Origin: an uncultured Erysipelotrichaceae bacterium
Lineage (GTDB): Bacteria; Bacillota_I; Bacilli_A; Erysipelotrichales; Erysipelotrichaceae
Assembly: GCA_937902945.1 (NCBI GenBank)
Contig: CALEMD010000182.1
Location: forward strand, 1 to 5,647
Length of the DNA stretch: 5,647 nucleotides
Direction of reading: 5' to 3'
The notes under the pieces are model-generated. The model was not told the DNA's origin. It saw only the letters and a list, made by a program, of their open reading frames with translations, and did not search any database. A program made the position numbers and the translations under genes. The first letter of the stretch is position 1, and each line of letters starts with the position of its first letter. Below, one piece after another: positions 1 to 5,647 of this stretch.

Positions 1-179
1 CAAACGAAAAGATCGCATATCGATTCGAATACAGAAGTGATCAGGGATGTTTCAGTTTTGACACAGATTCGGTTGTAAAAGAACTGGACGGTGTAAGTAT
101 CTGTGAACCGGAAGTTCTTCTATGGATAAAAGAATTCATCAATCAGGGCATTCAGCAGACGAAGGAGGAAAGAAAATGA
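1..179 (+). CDS. C-terminal end of a hydrogenase-operon ATP-binding (GHKL/HATPase-like) protein, 5' truncated by the window
   Basis: An open frame runs from the left edge (first full codon at 3) to TGA at 177-179, giving 58 visible residues. No ATPase motif is in view, because the Bergerat ATP-binding fold would lie upstream. I assign it from the tail, which has the pattern FSFDT..V.KELDGV...EPEVLLWIKEFI. It closely resembles my recollection of the C-terminus of the small histidine-kinase-like ATPase found in clostridial hyd operons (LDT.EIREVLGDV...NPEVL.WIKEYI). The stop overlaps the next start codon (ATGA, 176-179), so translation is probably coupled. Gene order supports the assignment, since this ATPase normally sits between the NuoE-like gene and the small ferredoxin gene. 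Its role in these operons is not established. In Acetobacterium the equivalent has, as I recall, been called HydE, which must not be confused with the maturase HydE, so I give no symbol. The reading frame is firm and the family assignment is moderate. Confidence 0.68.
   Translation, partial: NEKIAYRFEYRSDQGCFSFDTDSVVKELDGVSICEPEVLLWIKEFINQGIQQTKEERK
162..170 (+). promoter_or_regulatory. Ribosome binding site that fixes the start of the small ferredoxin-like gene
   Basis: AAGGAGGAA lies inside the end of the upstream gene, with its GGAGG core 7 nt before the ATG at 176. It is a near-perfect Shine-Dalgarno sequence. It favours the 176 start over the in-frame ATG at 122, which has only a weak GGAAG upstream and would add 18 residues overlapping the upstream gene. 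Confidence 0.9.
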
Positions 180-547
180 AAAGTCTTGAAGATTTGAAAA
201 AGATGCGCGAAGCTGCTTTGAAAAAGGTTGAAATGAGGGAAGGCGGAAAAGATTACCGAGTGGTTGTTGGTATGGCAACATGCGGAATCGCTGCTGGTGC
301 TAGGCCGGTTCTTAACAGACTTGTTGAAGAAACTGCCATGCATAATTACAACTGTGTCATTACACAGACTGGATGCATAGGCATGTGTGTCTATGAACCA
401 ATTGTAGAAGTATATGACAAAGACGGTGGACACACTACATATGTACATATGACTCCTGAAAAAGCTGCTGAAATGCTGGAAGAACATATTGCAAATGGCC
501 GTGTAATTGAGAAGTATACAGTTAATGCCGCTAAAAAGGAGGATTAG
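176..547 (+). CDS. hydD: (2Fe-2S) ferredoxin domain-containing protein, thioredoxin-like (NuoE C-terminal-like), HydD-type
   Basis: This is a 123-residue soluble protein with a charged N-terminal helix (about 1-25), followed by the thioredoxin-like ferredoxin fold shared with the C-terminal half of NuoE and the N-terminus of HydB. The fold begins at VVVGMATCGIAAGA (29-42) and continues to TGCIGMC (65-71), then a PIVEVY strand and a C-terminal helix. The classical cluster pattern is C-x4-C plus C-x3-C. Here Cys36, Cys67 and Cys71 are present, but the second position is Gly41, with an additional Cys60 nearby. It lacks the N-terminal helical bundle of full NuoE, so it is not HydC. It overlaps the upstream gene by 4 nt and lies 5 nt before hydB, so it is clearly co-transcribed with the hydrogenase. 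The likely role is an accessory or structural subunit of the hydrogenase complex; whether it binds a cluster is open. The symbol follows the Acetobacterium hydCEDBA naming as I recall it, and is tentative. Confidence 0.85.
   Translation: MKSLEDLKKMREAALKKVEMREGGKDYRVVVGMATCGIAAGARPVLNRLVEETAMHNYNCVITQTGCIGMCVYEPIVEVYDKDGGHTTYVHMTPEKAAEMLEEHIANGRVIEKYTVNAAKKED
536..542 (+). promoter_or_regulatory. Ribosome binding site of hydB
   Basis: AAGGAGG lies within the last codons of the preceding gene, 10 nt before the ATG at 553. It supports the 553 start and tight coupling to the small ferredoxin-like gene, whose stop codon TAG is at 545-547. Confidence 0.85.
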
Positions 548-552
548 TAAAT

Positions 553-2349
553 ATGTTTAGAGCCAATGTTCTCTGCTGTGCCGGCACAGGCTGTACAGCA
601 GGCAATTCCGCACTGATCTATGAAGCTTTCAATGATTGTCTGAAAAAGTACAATCTGGACAGTGAAGTCAAAGTCATTAAAACAGGATGCTTCGGATTAT
701 GTCAGAAAGGTCCTATTGTAGCAATCTATCCTGACAAGGTTTTTTACTGCCATGTAAAAGTTGAAGATGTTGAAAAAATTGTTTCAGAACATCTCTATAA
801 AGGCAGAGTTGTCAAGGAACTTGAACTTAGTGATATAGACCTTGAAACGAATGAGAAGATCCTTGATATCGACAAGATTAAATTCTATGAAAAGCAGAAG
901 AGAATTGCTCTTCGCAACTGCGGCAAAATCAATCCTGAAGATATTCAGGAATATATCGCAGTAAATGGCTATGAGGCTCTCGGCAAGGTTCTTACAACCA
1001 TGAAACCTCAGGAAGTCATAGATGAGATGAAGAAATCCGGTCTCAGAGGAAGAGGCGGTGCCGGTTTCCCTACAGGTGTTAAGTGGCAGTTTGCTGCGGA
1101 TCAGCATTCAGATGAAAAGTATATTATATGCAATGCTGATGAAGGAGATCCAGGAGCATTTATGGATCGCTCTATTCTTGAGGGAGATCCGAATGCAGTA
1201 ATTGAAGGAATGGCAATTGCAGCATATGCAATTGGTGCACATCACGGATACATATATATTCGTGCAGAATATCCTATCGCTGTTCAGCGTCTGAATATTG
1301 CTATCAAAGAATCTGAAGAACTTGGACTGCTTGGAAAGAACATATTCGATACAGGTTTCGATTTTGATATTGAAATCAGACTTGGTGCAGGAGCATTTGT
1401 CTGCGGTGAAGAAACTGCACTGATGATGTCTATTGAAGGCAAGCGCGGCATGCCTAATCCAAAGCCTCCATTCCCGGCAGTTTCCGGTGTATGGGGCAAG
1501 CCGACTGTTATCAATAACGTTGAAACGCTTGCAAACGTTGCACAGATCATGCTGAAGGGCGCTGACTGGTTCAGCAGCATTGGCACAGAGAAATCAAAAG
1601 GCACAAAGGTATTCGCTCTTGGCGGAAAGATCAAGAATACAGGTCTGGTAGAAATACCGATGGGAACTACACTGCGTGAGATTATCTATGAAATTGGCGG
1701 TGGATGCCCTAACAATAAAGAGTTTAAAGCAGTGCAGACAGGAGGACCTTCCGGCGGATGTCTTACTGAGAAGGAACTCGATACTCCGATTGACTATGAT
1801 AACCTGATTGCAGCTGGTTCAATGATGGGATCCGGAGGAATGATTGTTCTTGACGAAGACAACTGTATGGTTGACGTTGCAAGATTTTACATGGACTTTA
1901 TCTGCGATGAGTCATGCGGAAAGTGCACACCATGCCGAGTTGGTACAAAGAGACTGCTTGAAATGCTGACAAAGATTACCAATGGTGAAGGAACCATGGA
2001 AATGCTTGATGAGATGGAGAAGCTCTGCTATGAGATCAAGGATACAGCATTATGCGGACTTGGTCAGACTGCTCCGAATCCAATTCTCTCAACATTGGCA
2101 AACTTCCGTGATGAATTCCTTGCTCATATACAGGAAAAGCGCTGTCCGGCAGGTGTCTGCAAAGCCCTGCTGACGTATTCTATCAATCCTGATGTCTGCC
2201 GCAAGTGCTCACTTTGCTCTAAGCAGTGTCCTGTACAGGCAATCACTGGAGTTCCGGGCAAGGAAGCATTCAAAATTGATCCTGTTAAATGCATTAAGTG
2301 CGGTGGATGTCTGACTGCATGCCGCTTTGGCGCAGTAGAAAGACATTAA
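553..2349 (+). CDS. hydB: NAD(H)-binding flavoprotein subunit of [FeFe] hydrogenase, NuoF-like (HydB)
   Basis: This is a 598-residue NuoF/51-kDa-type subunit. It should exchange electrons between NAD(H) and the Fe-S chain through FMN in the cytoplasm. Domains in order: (1) a thioredoxin-like [2Fe-2S] domain, about 1-90, with Cys9, Cys14, Cys46 and Cys50 (C-x4-C and C-x3-C). (2) The FMN/NADH-binding core, with the glycine-rich GLRGRGGAGFP at 163-173, CNADEGDPGAFMDR at 193-206 and GAGAFVCGEETAL at 278-290. (3) An SLBB-like segment, about 350-405. (4) The NuoF C-terminal [4Fe-4S] domain, with Cys455, Cys458, Cys461 and Cys501. (5) A C-terminal 2x[4Fe-4S] ferredoxin, with Cys549/552/555/559 and Cys580/583/586/590. 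A Cys531-x4-Cys536 pair sits in the linker before the last domain. The N- and C-terminal fusions distinguish HydB from plain respiratory NuoF. It is followed 13 nt later by hydA. The frame is intact and all expected ligands are present. NAD rather than NADP specificity is inferred from the family. Confidence 0.96.
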   Translation: MFRANVLCCAGTGCTAGNSALIYEAFNDCLKKYNLDSEVKVIKTGCFGLCQKGPIVAIYPDKVFYCHVKVEDVEKIVSEHLYKGRVVKELELSDIDLETNEKILDIDKIKFYEKQKRIALRNCGKINPEDIQEYIAVNGYEALGKVLTTMKPQEVIDEMKKSGLRGRGGAGFPTGVKWQFAADQHSDEKYIICNADEGDPGAFMDRSILEGDPNAVIEGMAIAAYAIGAHHGYIYIRAEYPIAVQRLNIAIKESEELGLLGKNIFDTGFDFDIEIRLGAGAFVCGEETALMMSIEGKRGMPNPKPPFPAVSGVWGKPTVINNVETLANVAQIMLKGADWFSSIGTEKSKGTKVFALGGKIKNTGLVEIPMGTTLREIIYEIGGGCPNNKEFKAVQTGGPSGGCLTEKELDTPIDYDNLIAAGSMMGSGGMIVLDEDNCMVDVARFYMDFICDESCGKCTPCRVGTKRLLEMLTKITNGEGTMEMLDEMEKLCYEIKDTALCGLGQTAPNPILSTLANFRDEFLAHIQEKRCPAGVCKALLTYSINPDVCRKCSLCSKQCPVQAITGVPGKEAFKIDPVKCIKCGGCLTACRFGAVERH

Positions 2350-2354
2350 GGAGG
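2348..2354 (+). promoter_or_regulatory. Ribosome binding site of hydA overlapping the hydB stop codon
   Basis: AAGGAGG begins within the TAA stop of hydB (2347-2349) and ends 8 nt before the hydA ATG at 2363. The strong site and its overlap with the stop fit translational coupling and similar expression of the two subunits. Confidence 0.88.
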
Positions 2355-2362
2355 GTAAGAAT

Positions 2363-4129
2363 ATGACAGAAGTACATCTGAAAATAAATAATATGCCGGT
2401 AACTGCACAGGCCGGTCAGACGATCCTTGAAGCTGCTCAGAATGCAGGAATTCATATTCCGACACTATGCTATCTGAAAGGCATTAATAAATCCGGCGCA
2501 TGCCGTGTATGCTTGGTTGAAGTCAAGAAAGCAAGAACTCTTGCAAGTGCCTGCACCAACCCTGTAAGTGAAGGAATGGAAGTATTCACAAATTCTGAGA
2601 GAGCTATGAAGGGACGCAAGAACTCAGTTGAACTTATGATTTCCAATCATAATAAAAACTGTCTATCCTGCAAGCGCAATCAGAACTGTGAACTGCAGAA
2701 GCTATGCGAAGAACTTGGTGTTCGAGACAATCCATTTGAGGGAGCACATACAAAGCCTTCATATGATGAAATGAGCTACGGCATTGTTCGCGATACTTCT
2801 AAGTGCGTTCTCTGCGGAAGATGCATACAAACCTGCAAAAAGGTTCAGGAACTTGGAATTCTTGGATATAAGGATAGGGGATTCAACACAACAGTAGGCC
2901 CTGTCTATGGCAAGAGTTTAGCGGATGTAGACTGCATGCAATGCGGCCAGTGCGTGATCAACTGTCCAGTAGGTGCGTTGACTGAAAAAGAGAATATTCA
3001 TGATGTAATCATGGCACTGAATGATCCGAACAAACATGTCATCGTACAGACTGCACCTGCAGTACGCGCTTCCATTGGAGAAGAATTCGGACTTCCAATT
3101 GGAACCCGTACAACCGGAAAGATGGTTGCTGCACTGAGAAGAGTTGGATTCAGCCGTGTTTATGATACAAACTTCGGTGCTGACCTTACGATTATGGAGG
3201 AAGGAACAGAACTGCTGCATAGGATTACAGAGGGCGGTACATTGCCGATGCTGACAAGCTGCTCACCAGGATGGATTCGCTATATTGAATTCGAATATCC
3301 TGAACTGCTGCCTCATCTCAGCACATCCAAATCACCGCATATGATGTTTGGTGCAATTGCAAAGTCATATTGGGCAAATAAGAAGGGTGTTGACCCTAAG
3401 GATATCTATGTTGTTTCTATTATGCCATGTACTGCAAAAAAATCTGAAATACAGAGACCTGAGAACAAGACTGCAGATTATGTAGATGTTGATGCAGTTC
3501 TGACAACTAGAGAAGCAGCAAGACTGATTAAAATGTACGGCATAGACTTTAACGATCTGCCTGATGAAGAATTCGATCAGGATCTGCTTGGTGAATACAC
3601 TGGTGCCGGTGTTATATTCGGGGCAACTGGCGGCGTTATGGAAGCAGCTCTGCGTACAGTTGTTCAGAAACTCGATGGCAAGAAACTTGAAAAGGTTGAC
3701 TTCAATGCATGCCGAGGAATGGCTGGCGTTAAGGAAGCTGAAGTAGAGGTAGGCGGTCAGAAGATCTGGATCGGAATCGCTTCTAGCATGAAATGGGCTA
3801 AACCGCTTCTTGAAGATATCAAGGCAGGCAAGTCCAAGTATACATTCATTGAAATTATGGGTTGTCCGGGAGGATGCATCAATGGCGGCGGTCAGTCTAT
3901 TGTTTCCAGCCGTGTCAAAAATGGAAAAATCGGCTATGGTTACAAAGAACTTCGCATGAAAACGCTGTATGATGAAGATCAGTCATGTGAACTGCGTGTA
4001 TCTATGGACAACACACAGATTCAGAAACTGTATAAAGATTTCCTGCAGGAACCAGGCAGCGAAATTGCAGAAAAACTGCTTCATACAAGTTATTCTGCTA
4101 AACCGCGTTTCCATATTACAGAAGAATAA
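2363..4129 (+). CDS. hydA: [FeFe] hydrogenase catalytic subunit, NAD-linked group A type (HydA)
   Basis: This 588-residue enzyme catalyses reversible H2 formation (2H+ + 2e- <-> H2) in the cytoplasm. Its layout matches the Clostridium pasteurianus CpI (M3) type. A plant-type [2Fe-2S] site has Cys36, Cys47, Cys50 and Cys64. A NuoG-type His/Cys3 [4Fe-4S] site has His96, Cys100, Cys103 and Cys109. Two [4Fe-4S] ferredoxin motifs have Cys148/151/154/158 and Cys191/194/197/201. The H-cluster domain has L1 TSCSPGW (298-304), L2 MPCTAKKSE (354-362, Cys356) and L3 EIMGCPGGCINGGGQ (497-511, Cys501 and Cys505). A small-subunit-like domain forms the C-terminus. Proton-path residues known from CpI appear as Glu280, Glu283, Arg287, Cys300 and Ser320. 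L1 has Ser301 where CpI has its ligand Cys300. There is no signal peptide, no PAS domain and no C-terminal [2Fe-2S] extension of the Thermotoga HydA kind. It is the last gene of the operon, directly before a terminator. It is an unlikely sensory hydrogenase given its architecture and its pairing with HydB. Maturation needs HydE/F/G from elsewhere. Confidence 0.97.
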   Translation: MTEVHLKINNMPVTAQAGQTILEAAQNAGIHIPTLCYLKGINKSGACRVCLVEVKKARTLASACTNPVSEGMEVFTNSERAMKGRKNSVELMISNHNKNCLSCKRNQNCELQKLCEELGVRDNPFEGAHTKPSYDEMSYGIVRDTSKCVLCGRCIQTCKKVQELGILGYKDRGFNTTVGPVYGKSLADVDCMQCGQCVINCPVGALTEKENIHDVIMALNDPNKHVIVQTAPAVRASIGEEFGLPIGTRTTGKMVAALRRVGFSRVYDTNFGADLTIMEEGTELLHRITEGGTLPMLTSCSPGWIRYIEFEYPELLPHLSTSKSPHMMFGAIAKSYWANKKGVDPKDIYVVSIMPCTAKKSEIQRPENKTADYVDVDAVLTTREAARLIKMYGIDFNDLPDEEFDQDLLGEYTGAGVIFGATGGVMEAALRTVVQKLDGKKLEKVDFNACRGMAGVKEAEVEVGGQKIWIGIASSMKWAKPLLEDIKAGKSKYTFIEIMGCPGGCINGGGQSIVSSRVKNGKIGYGYKELRMKTLYDEDQSCELRVSMDNTQIQKLYKDFLQEPGSEIAEKLLHTSYSAKPRFHITEE

Positions 4130-4144
4130 TTGCAGAATTCATCG

Positions 4145-4178
4145 AGAAGCCAGGATCATTTTGGATCTTGGCTTTTTA
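4145..4178 (+). terminator. Rho-independent terminator of the hydrogenase operon
   Basis: AAGCCAGGATC (4147-4157) pairs with GATCTTGGCTT (4164-4174) across a 6-nt loop. This makes an 11-bp stem with one G-U pair, running into TTTTT (4173-4177), with a further T-run at 4184-4190. It begins about 17 nt after the hydA stop, so hydA is the last gene of the transcription unit. Confidence 0.9.
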
Positions 4179-4200
4179 AATGGTTTTTTTCGTATGGGAA

Positions 4201-4260
4201 CAAAAGAAAAAGATATGAATGCAATGCCGTCAATATGCATACAGCAGTATATTCATATCT
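4201..4260 (-). terminator. Long inverted repeat with T-run, probable proS terminator (possibly bidirectional)
   Basis: AGATATGAAT (4211-4220) and ATTCATATCT (4251-4260) form a perfect 10-bp inverted repeat around a 30-nt interior that can fold further, for example ATAC/GTAT at 4239-4250. Read on the - strand, it starts 6 nt after the proS stop and is followed by TTTTTCTTTTG (4211-4201), as expected for an intrinsic terminator. On the + strand it is also followed by a T-rich stretch (4262-4268), so it may work in both directions. The stem is AT-rich and the loop is long, so efficiency is uncertain. Confidence 0.62.
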
Positions 4261-4266
4261 CTATTT

Positions 4267-5647
4267 TTATTTCATTAAAGCAATGAGCTTTTCAATTGCA
4301 TCTGAGACTGATAATTCTTCGCTGTCTCCGATTCTCTGCTTTAATTCAACGATATTGTCCTTAGCACCGCGTCCGACTGTTATTCTGTATGGAATGCCGA
4401 TAAGTTCCATGTCCTTGAATTTGACGCCTGGTCTTTCGTCACGATTATCAAGAATCACATCGTATCCCTGTTCAGTAAGCTGGTTGTAGATGCTTTCGGC
4501 CAAATCAATCTGCTGCTGATCTTTCATAGAAATGATAACTATAGCAGCCTGATATGGAGCAAGGTCAGCAGGCCAATTGATGCCGCTGTCATCTGCATTC
4601 TGCTCAGCAATGGCGGCCATTGCTCTAGCCGGTCCAATGCCATAGCTTCCCATCCATACATACTGCAGTTTGTTATTGCTGTCTAGGTACTGCAGATCAA
4701 GGGCTTTTGAGTACTTTGTTCCAAGCTTGAAAGTATTGCCTACTTCAATGCCATGCTTGAAGTGAATTCTGTCTCCGCATACAGGGCAGATATCTCCCTC
4801 CTGAATATTTCTGAGGTCAGCAGTGTGAGTGACTGTAAAGTCTTTTGTGTTAACGCCAGTGTAATGGAAACCTGTTTTATTAGCTCCAACAACAAAGTTC
4901 TGCATCTGAATGACTTCCAAATCTGCGGCAATGTCACATTTCAGCCCGATTGGGCCGGCAAAGCCGACAGCGGCTCCAGTAGTTTCAACAACCATCTCCG
5001 GTTCAGCAAGCACTGCTTCATTTGCATTGTAGAGCTTTCTGAGTTTTGTTTCATTTACATCTCTGTCTCCGCGAACCATAACAGCAACTGCTTTGCCATC
5101 GATTGAGTAGATCAGAGTCTTAACGAATTTCTTTGCATCTTTATGAAGGAAGGATGTTACTTCTTCAATTGTTTTAGAATGCGGTGTCTCGATAAGCTGC
5201 ATCTGTTCAGCTTCTTCCGCAGCCGCTGCCTTTTCAGGAACACAAACAGCAACTTCCTGATTGCTTGCATAATCACACGAATCGCATAGAACAAGCGTAT
5301 CTTCACCGATCTCTGATACAGCCTGGAACTCCTCAGAGAGAAGACCTCCCATAACGCCAGTGTCTGCTCTTACAATTTTATAATTCAGATGAAGGCGATT
5401 CATGATATTCTGATATGCCTTAAACTGTTTCTGATATGCAGCATCAAGGCCTGCCTCATCCTGATCAAATGTATATGCATCCTTCATTTCAAATTCACGG
5501 GTACGGATAAGGCCAAAACGAGGACGTGGCTCATCACGGAATTTTGTCTGCATCTGATACAACGAGAAAGGCATATCCTTATAGGACTGGATCTGCATTT
5601 TTGCGGCAATTGCAAACAGTTCTTCATGAGTTGGACCAAGAACATAA
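4267..5647 (-). CDS. proS: Prolyl-tRNA synthetase, bacterial type with INS editing domain (N-terminus outside the window)
   Basis: This class II aminoacyl-tRNA synthetase charges tRNA-Pro with proline in the cytoplasm. The frame stays open to the right edge, giving 459 visible residues. By comparison with the E. coli enzyme, about 100 N-terminal residues are missing. The Met codon at 5598-5596 is internal and is not the start. Numbered from the first visible codon, the fragment opens with YVLGPTHEE (1-9). Motif 2 follows, around FRDEPRPRFGLIRTREF (36-52), then KDAYTFD and ADTG..GG. An INS editing domain occupies roughly 150-270, with GAAVGFAGPIGL near 224-235 and NFVVGANKTGFHYTG near 250-264. 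A CPVCG pair is near 287-291 and GIEVGNTFKLGTKYS near 299-313. Motif 3 is GSYGIGPARAMAAI (333-346). The anticodon-binding domain ends the protein, with DERPGVKFKDMELIGIP near 403-419. The INS domain marks the bacterial rather than the archaeal/eukaryotic-like form. No frameshift is seen. It converges on the hydrogenase operon and is unrelated in function. Its promoter and any leader regulation lie outside the window. Confidence 0.97.
   Translation of the reverse strand, partial: YVLGPTHEELFAIAAKMQIQSYKDMPFSLYQMQTKFRDEPRPRFGLIRTREFEMKDAYTFDQDEAGLDAAYQKQFKAYQNIMNRLHLNYKIVRADTGVMGGLLSEEFQAVSEIGEDTLVLCDSCDYASNQEVAVCVPEKAAAAEEAEQMQLIETPHSKTIEEVTSFLHKDAKKFVKTLIYSIDGKAVAVMVRGDRDVNETKLRKLYNANEAVLAEPEMVVETTGAAVGFAGPIGLKCDIAADLEVIQMQNFVVGANKTGFHYTGVNTKDFTVTHTADLRNIQEGDICPVCGDRIHFKHGIEVGNTFKLGTKYSKALDLQYLDSNNKLQYVWMGSYGIGPARAMAAIAEQNADDSGINWPADLAPYQAAIVIISMKDQQQIDLAESIYNQLTEQGYDVILDNRDERPGVKFKDMELIGIPYRITVGRGAKDNIVELKQRIGDSEELSVSDAIEKLIALMK

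Noticed and set aside
122..175. Possible upstream start (ATG at 122) adding 18 residues to the small ferredoxin-like protein
   Set aside because: It overlaps the upstream coding frame by 58 nt and has only a weak upstream SD. The ATG at 176 has AAGGAGG at ideal spacing and the typical ATGA overlap.
152..1634. Several - strand open frames of about 100 residues opposite the hydrogenase genes
   Set aside because: They are mirror frames of well-supported coding sequence with no ribosome binding sites or recognisable protein features.
2363..4129. Sensory (HydS-type) hydrogenase or NuoG interpretation of the 588-residue protein
   Set aside because: L1-L3 H-cluster motifs and proton-path residues are present and no PAS domain is seen. 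NuoG would lack the H-cluster domain, and pairing with HydB fits a catalytic NAD-linked enzyme.
4130..4489. 119-residue + strand open frame directly after hydA
   Set aside because: It begins at the base after the hydA stop without any ATG, runs through both hairpins and then antisense to proS, and lacks a ribosome binding site and any recognisable protein motif.
4753..5106. 117-residue + strand open frame inside proS
   Set aside because: It is antisense to a strongly conserved region of ProRS and has no ribosome binding site or recognisable protein motif; treated as a shadow frame.
5596..5598. Met codon as the proS start
   Set aside because: The frame continues to the window edge with conserved ProRS residues (GPTHEE) upstream of this Met, so the start is outside the window.
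1..5647. Mobile elements, CRISPR arrays, tRNA/rRNA genes or riboswitches
   Set aside because: No regularly spaced direct repeats, transposase or integrase motifs, or tRNA-like segments were seen. The leader regions of both transcription units, where a T-box or riboswitch would lie, are outside the window.

Overview
The window reads as a chromosomal segment of a fermentative, anaerobic member of the Bacillota (Clostridia or Erysipelotrichia type). The reasons are strong AAGGAGG-type ribosome binding sites, a moderately AT-rich base composition, and a clostridial-style [FeFe]-hydrogenase operon. A finer taxonomic placement cannot be made from this sequence alone.

Positions 1-4129 (+ strand) hold the 3' part of a tightly packed operon. 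It contains, in order: the C-terminal end of what looks like a hydrogenase-linked GHKL/HATPase ATP-binding protein; a small thioredoxin-like (2Fe-2S)-ferredoxin-domain protein; a 598-residue NuoF/HydB-like NADH-binding flavoprotein; and a 588-residue [FeFe] hydrogenase HydA. Gene junctions are a 4-nt ATGA overlap, a 5-nt gap and a 13-nt gap, each with a clear Shine-Dalgarno sequence. This argues for one polycistronic mRNA. The order matches, as I recall it, the hydC-E-D-B-A arrangement of acetogenic and fermentative clostridia, so a NuoE/HydC-like gene is expected just upstream of the window. Together these genes would encode a soluble NAD-linked, probably electron-bifurcating/confurcating hydrogenase. 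HydB would handle NAD(H) at FMN, electrons would pass through a long Fe-S chain, and H2 would be formed or oxidised at the H-cluster of HydA. The H-cluster maturases HydE/F/G are not in the window and must act in trans.

Positions 4130-4266 are a 137-nt intergenic region between convergent genes. It carries a hairpin plus T-run that should end the hydrogenase transcript, and a second long inverted repeat placed to end the oppositely oriented transcript.

Positions 4267-5647 (- strand) are most of a bacterial-type prolyl-tRNA synthetase gene (proS) whose N-terminal coding part lies beyond the right edge. It is a housekeeping gene with no evident functional link to the hydrogenase.

I see no mobile element, CRISPR array, tRNA or rRNA, and no clearly novel system. 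The most interesting points are an altered H-cluster L1 motif in HydA (TSCSPGW), the missing canonical cluster ligand in the small ferredoxin-like protein, and the pairing of a free and a fused copy of the same ferredoxin fold.
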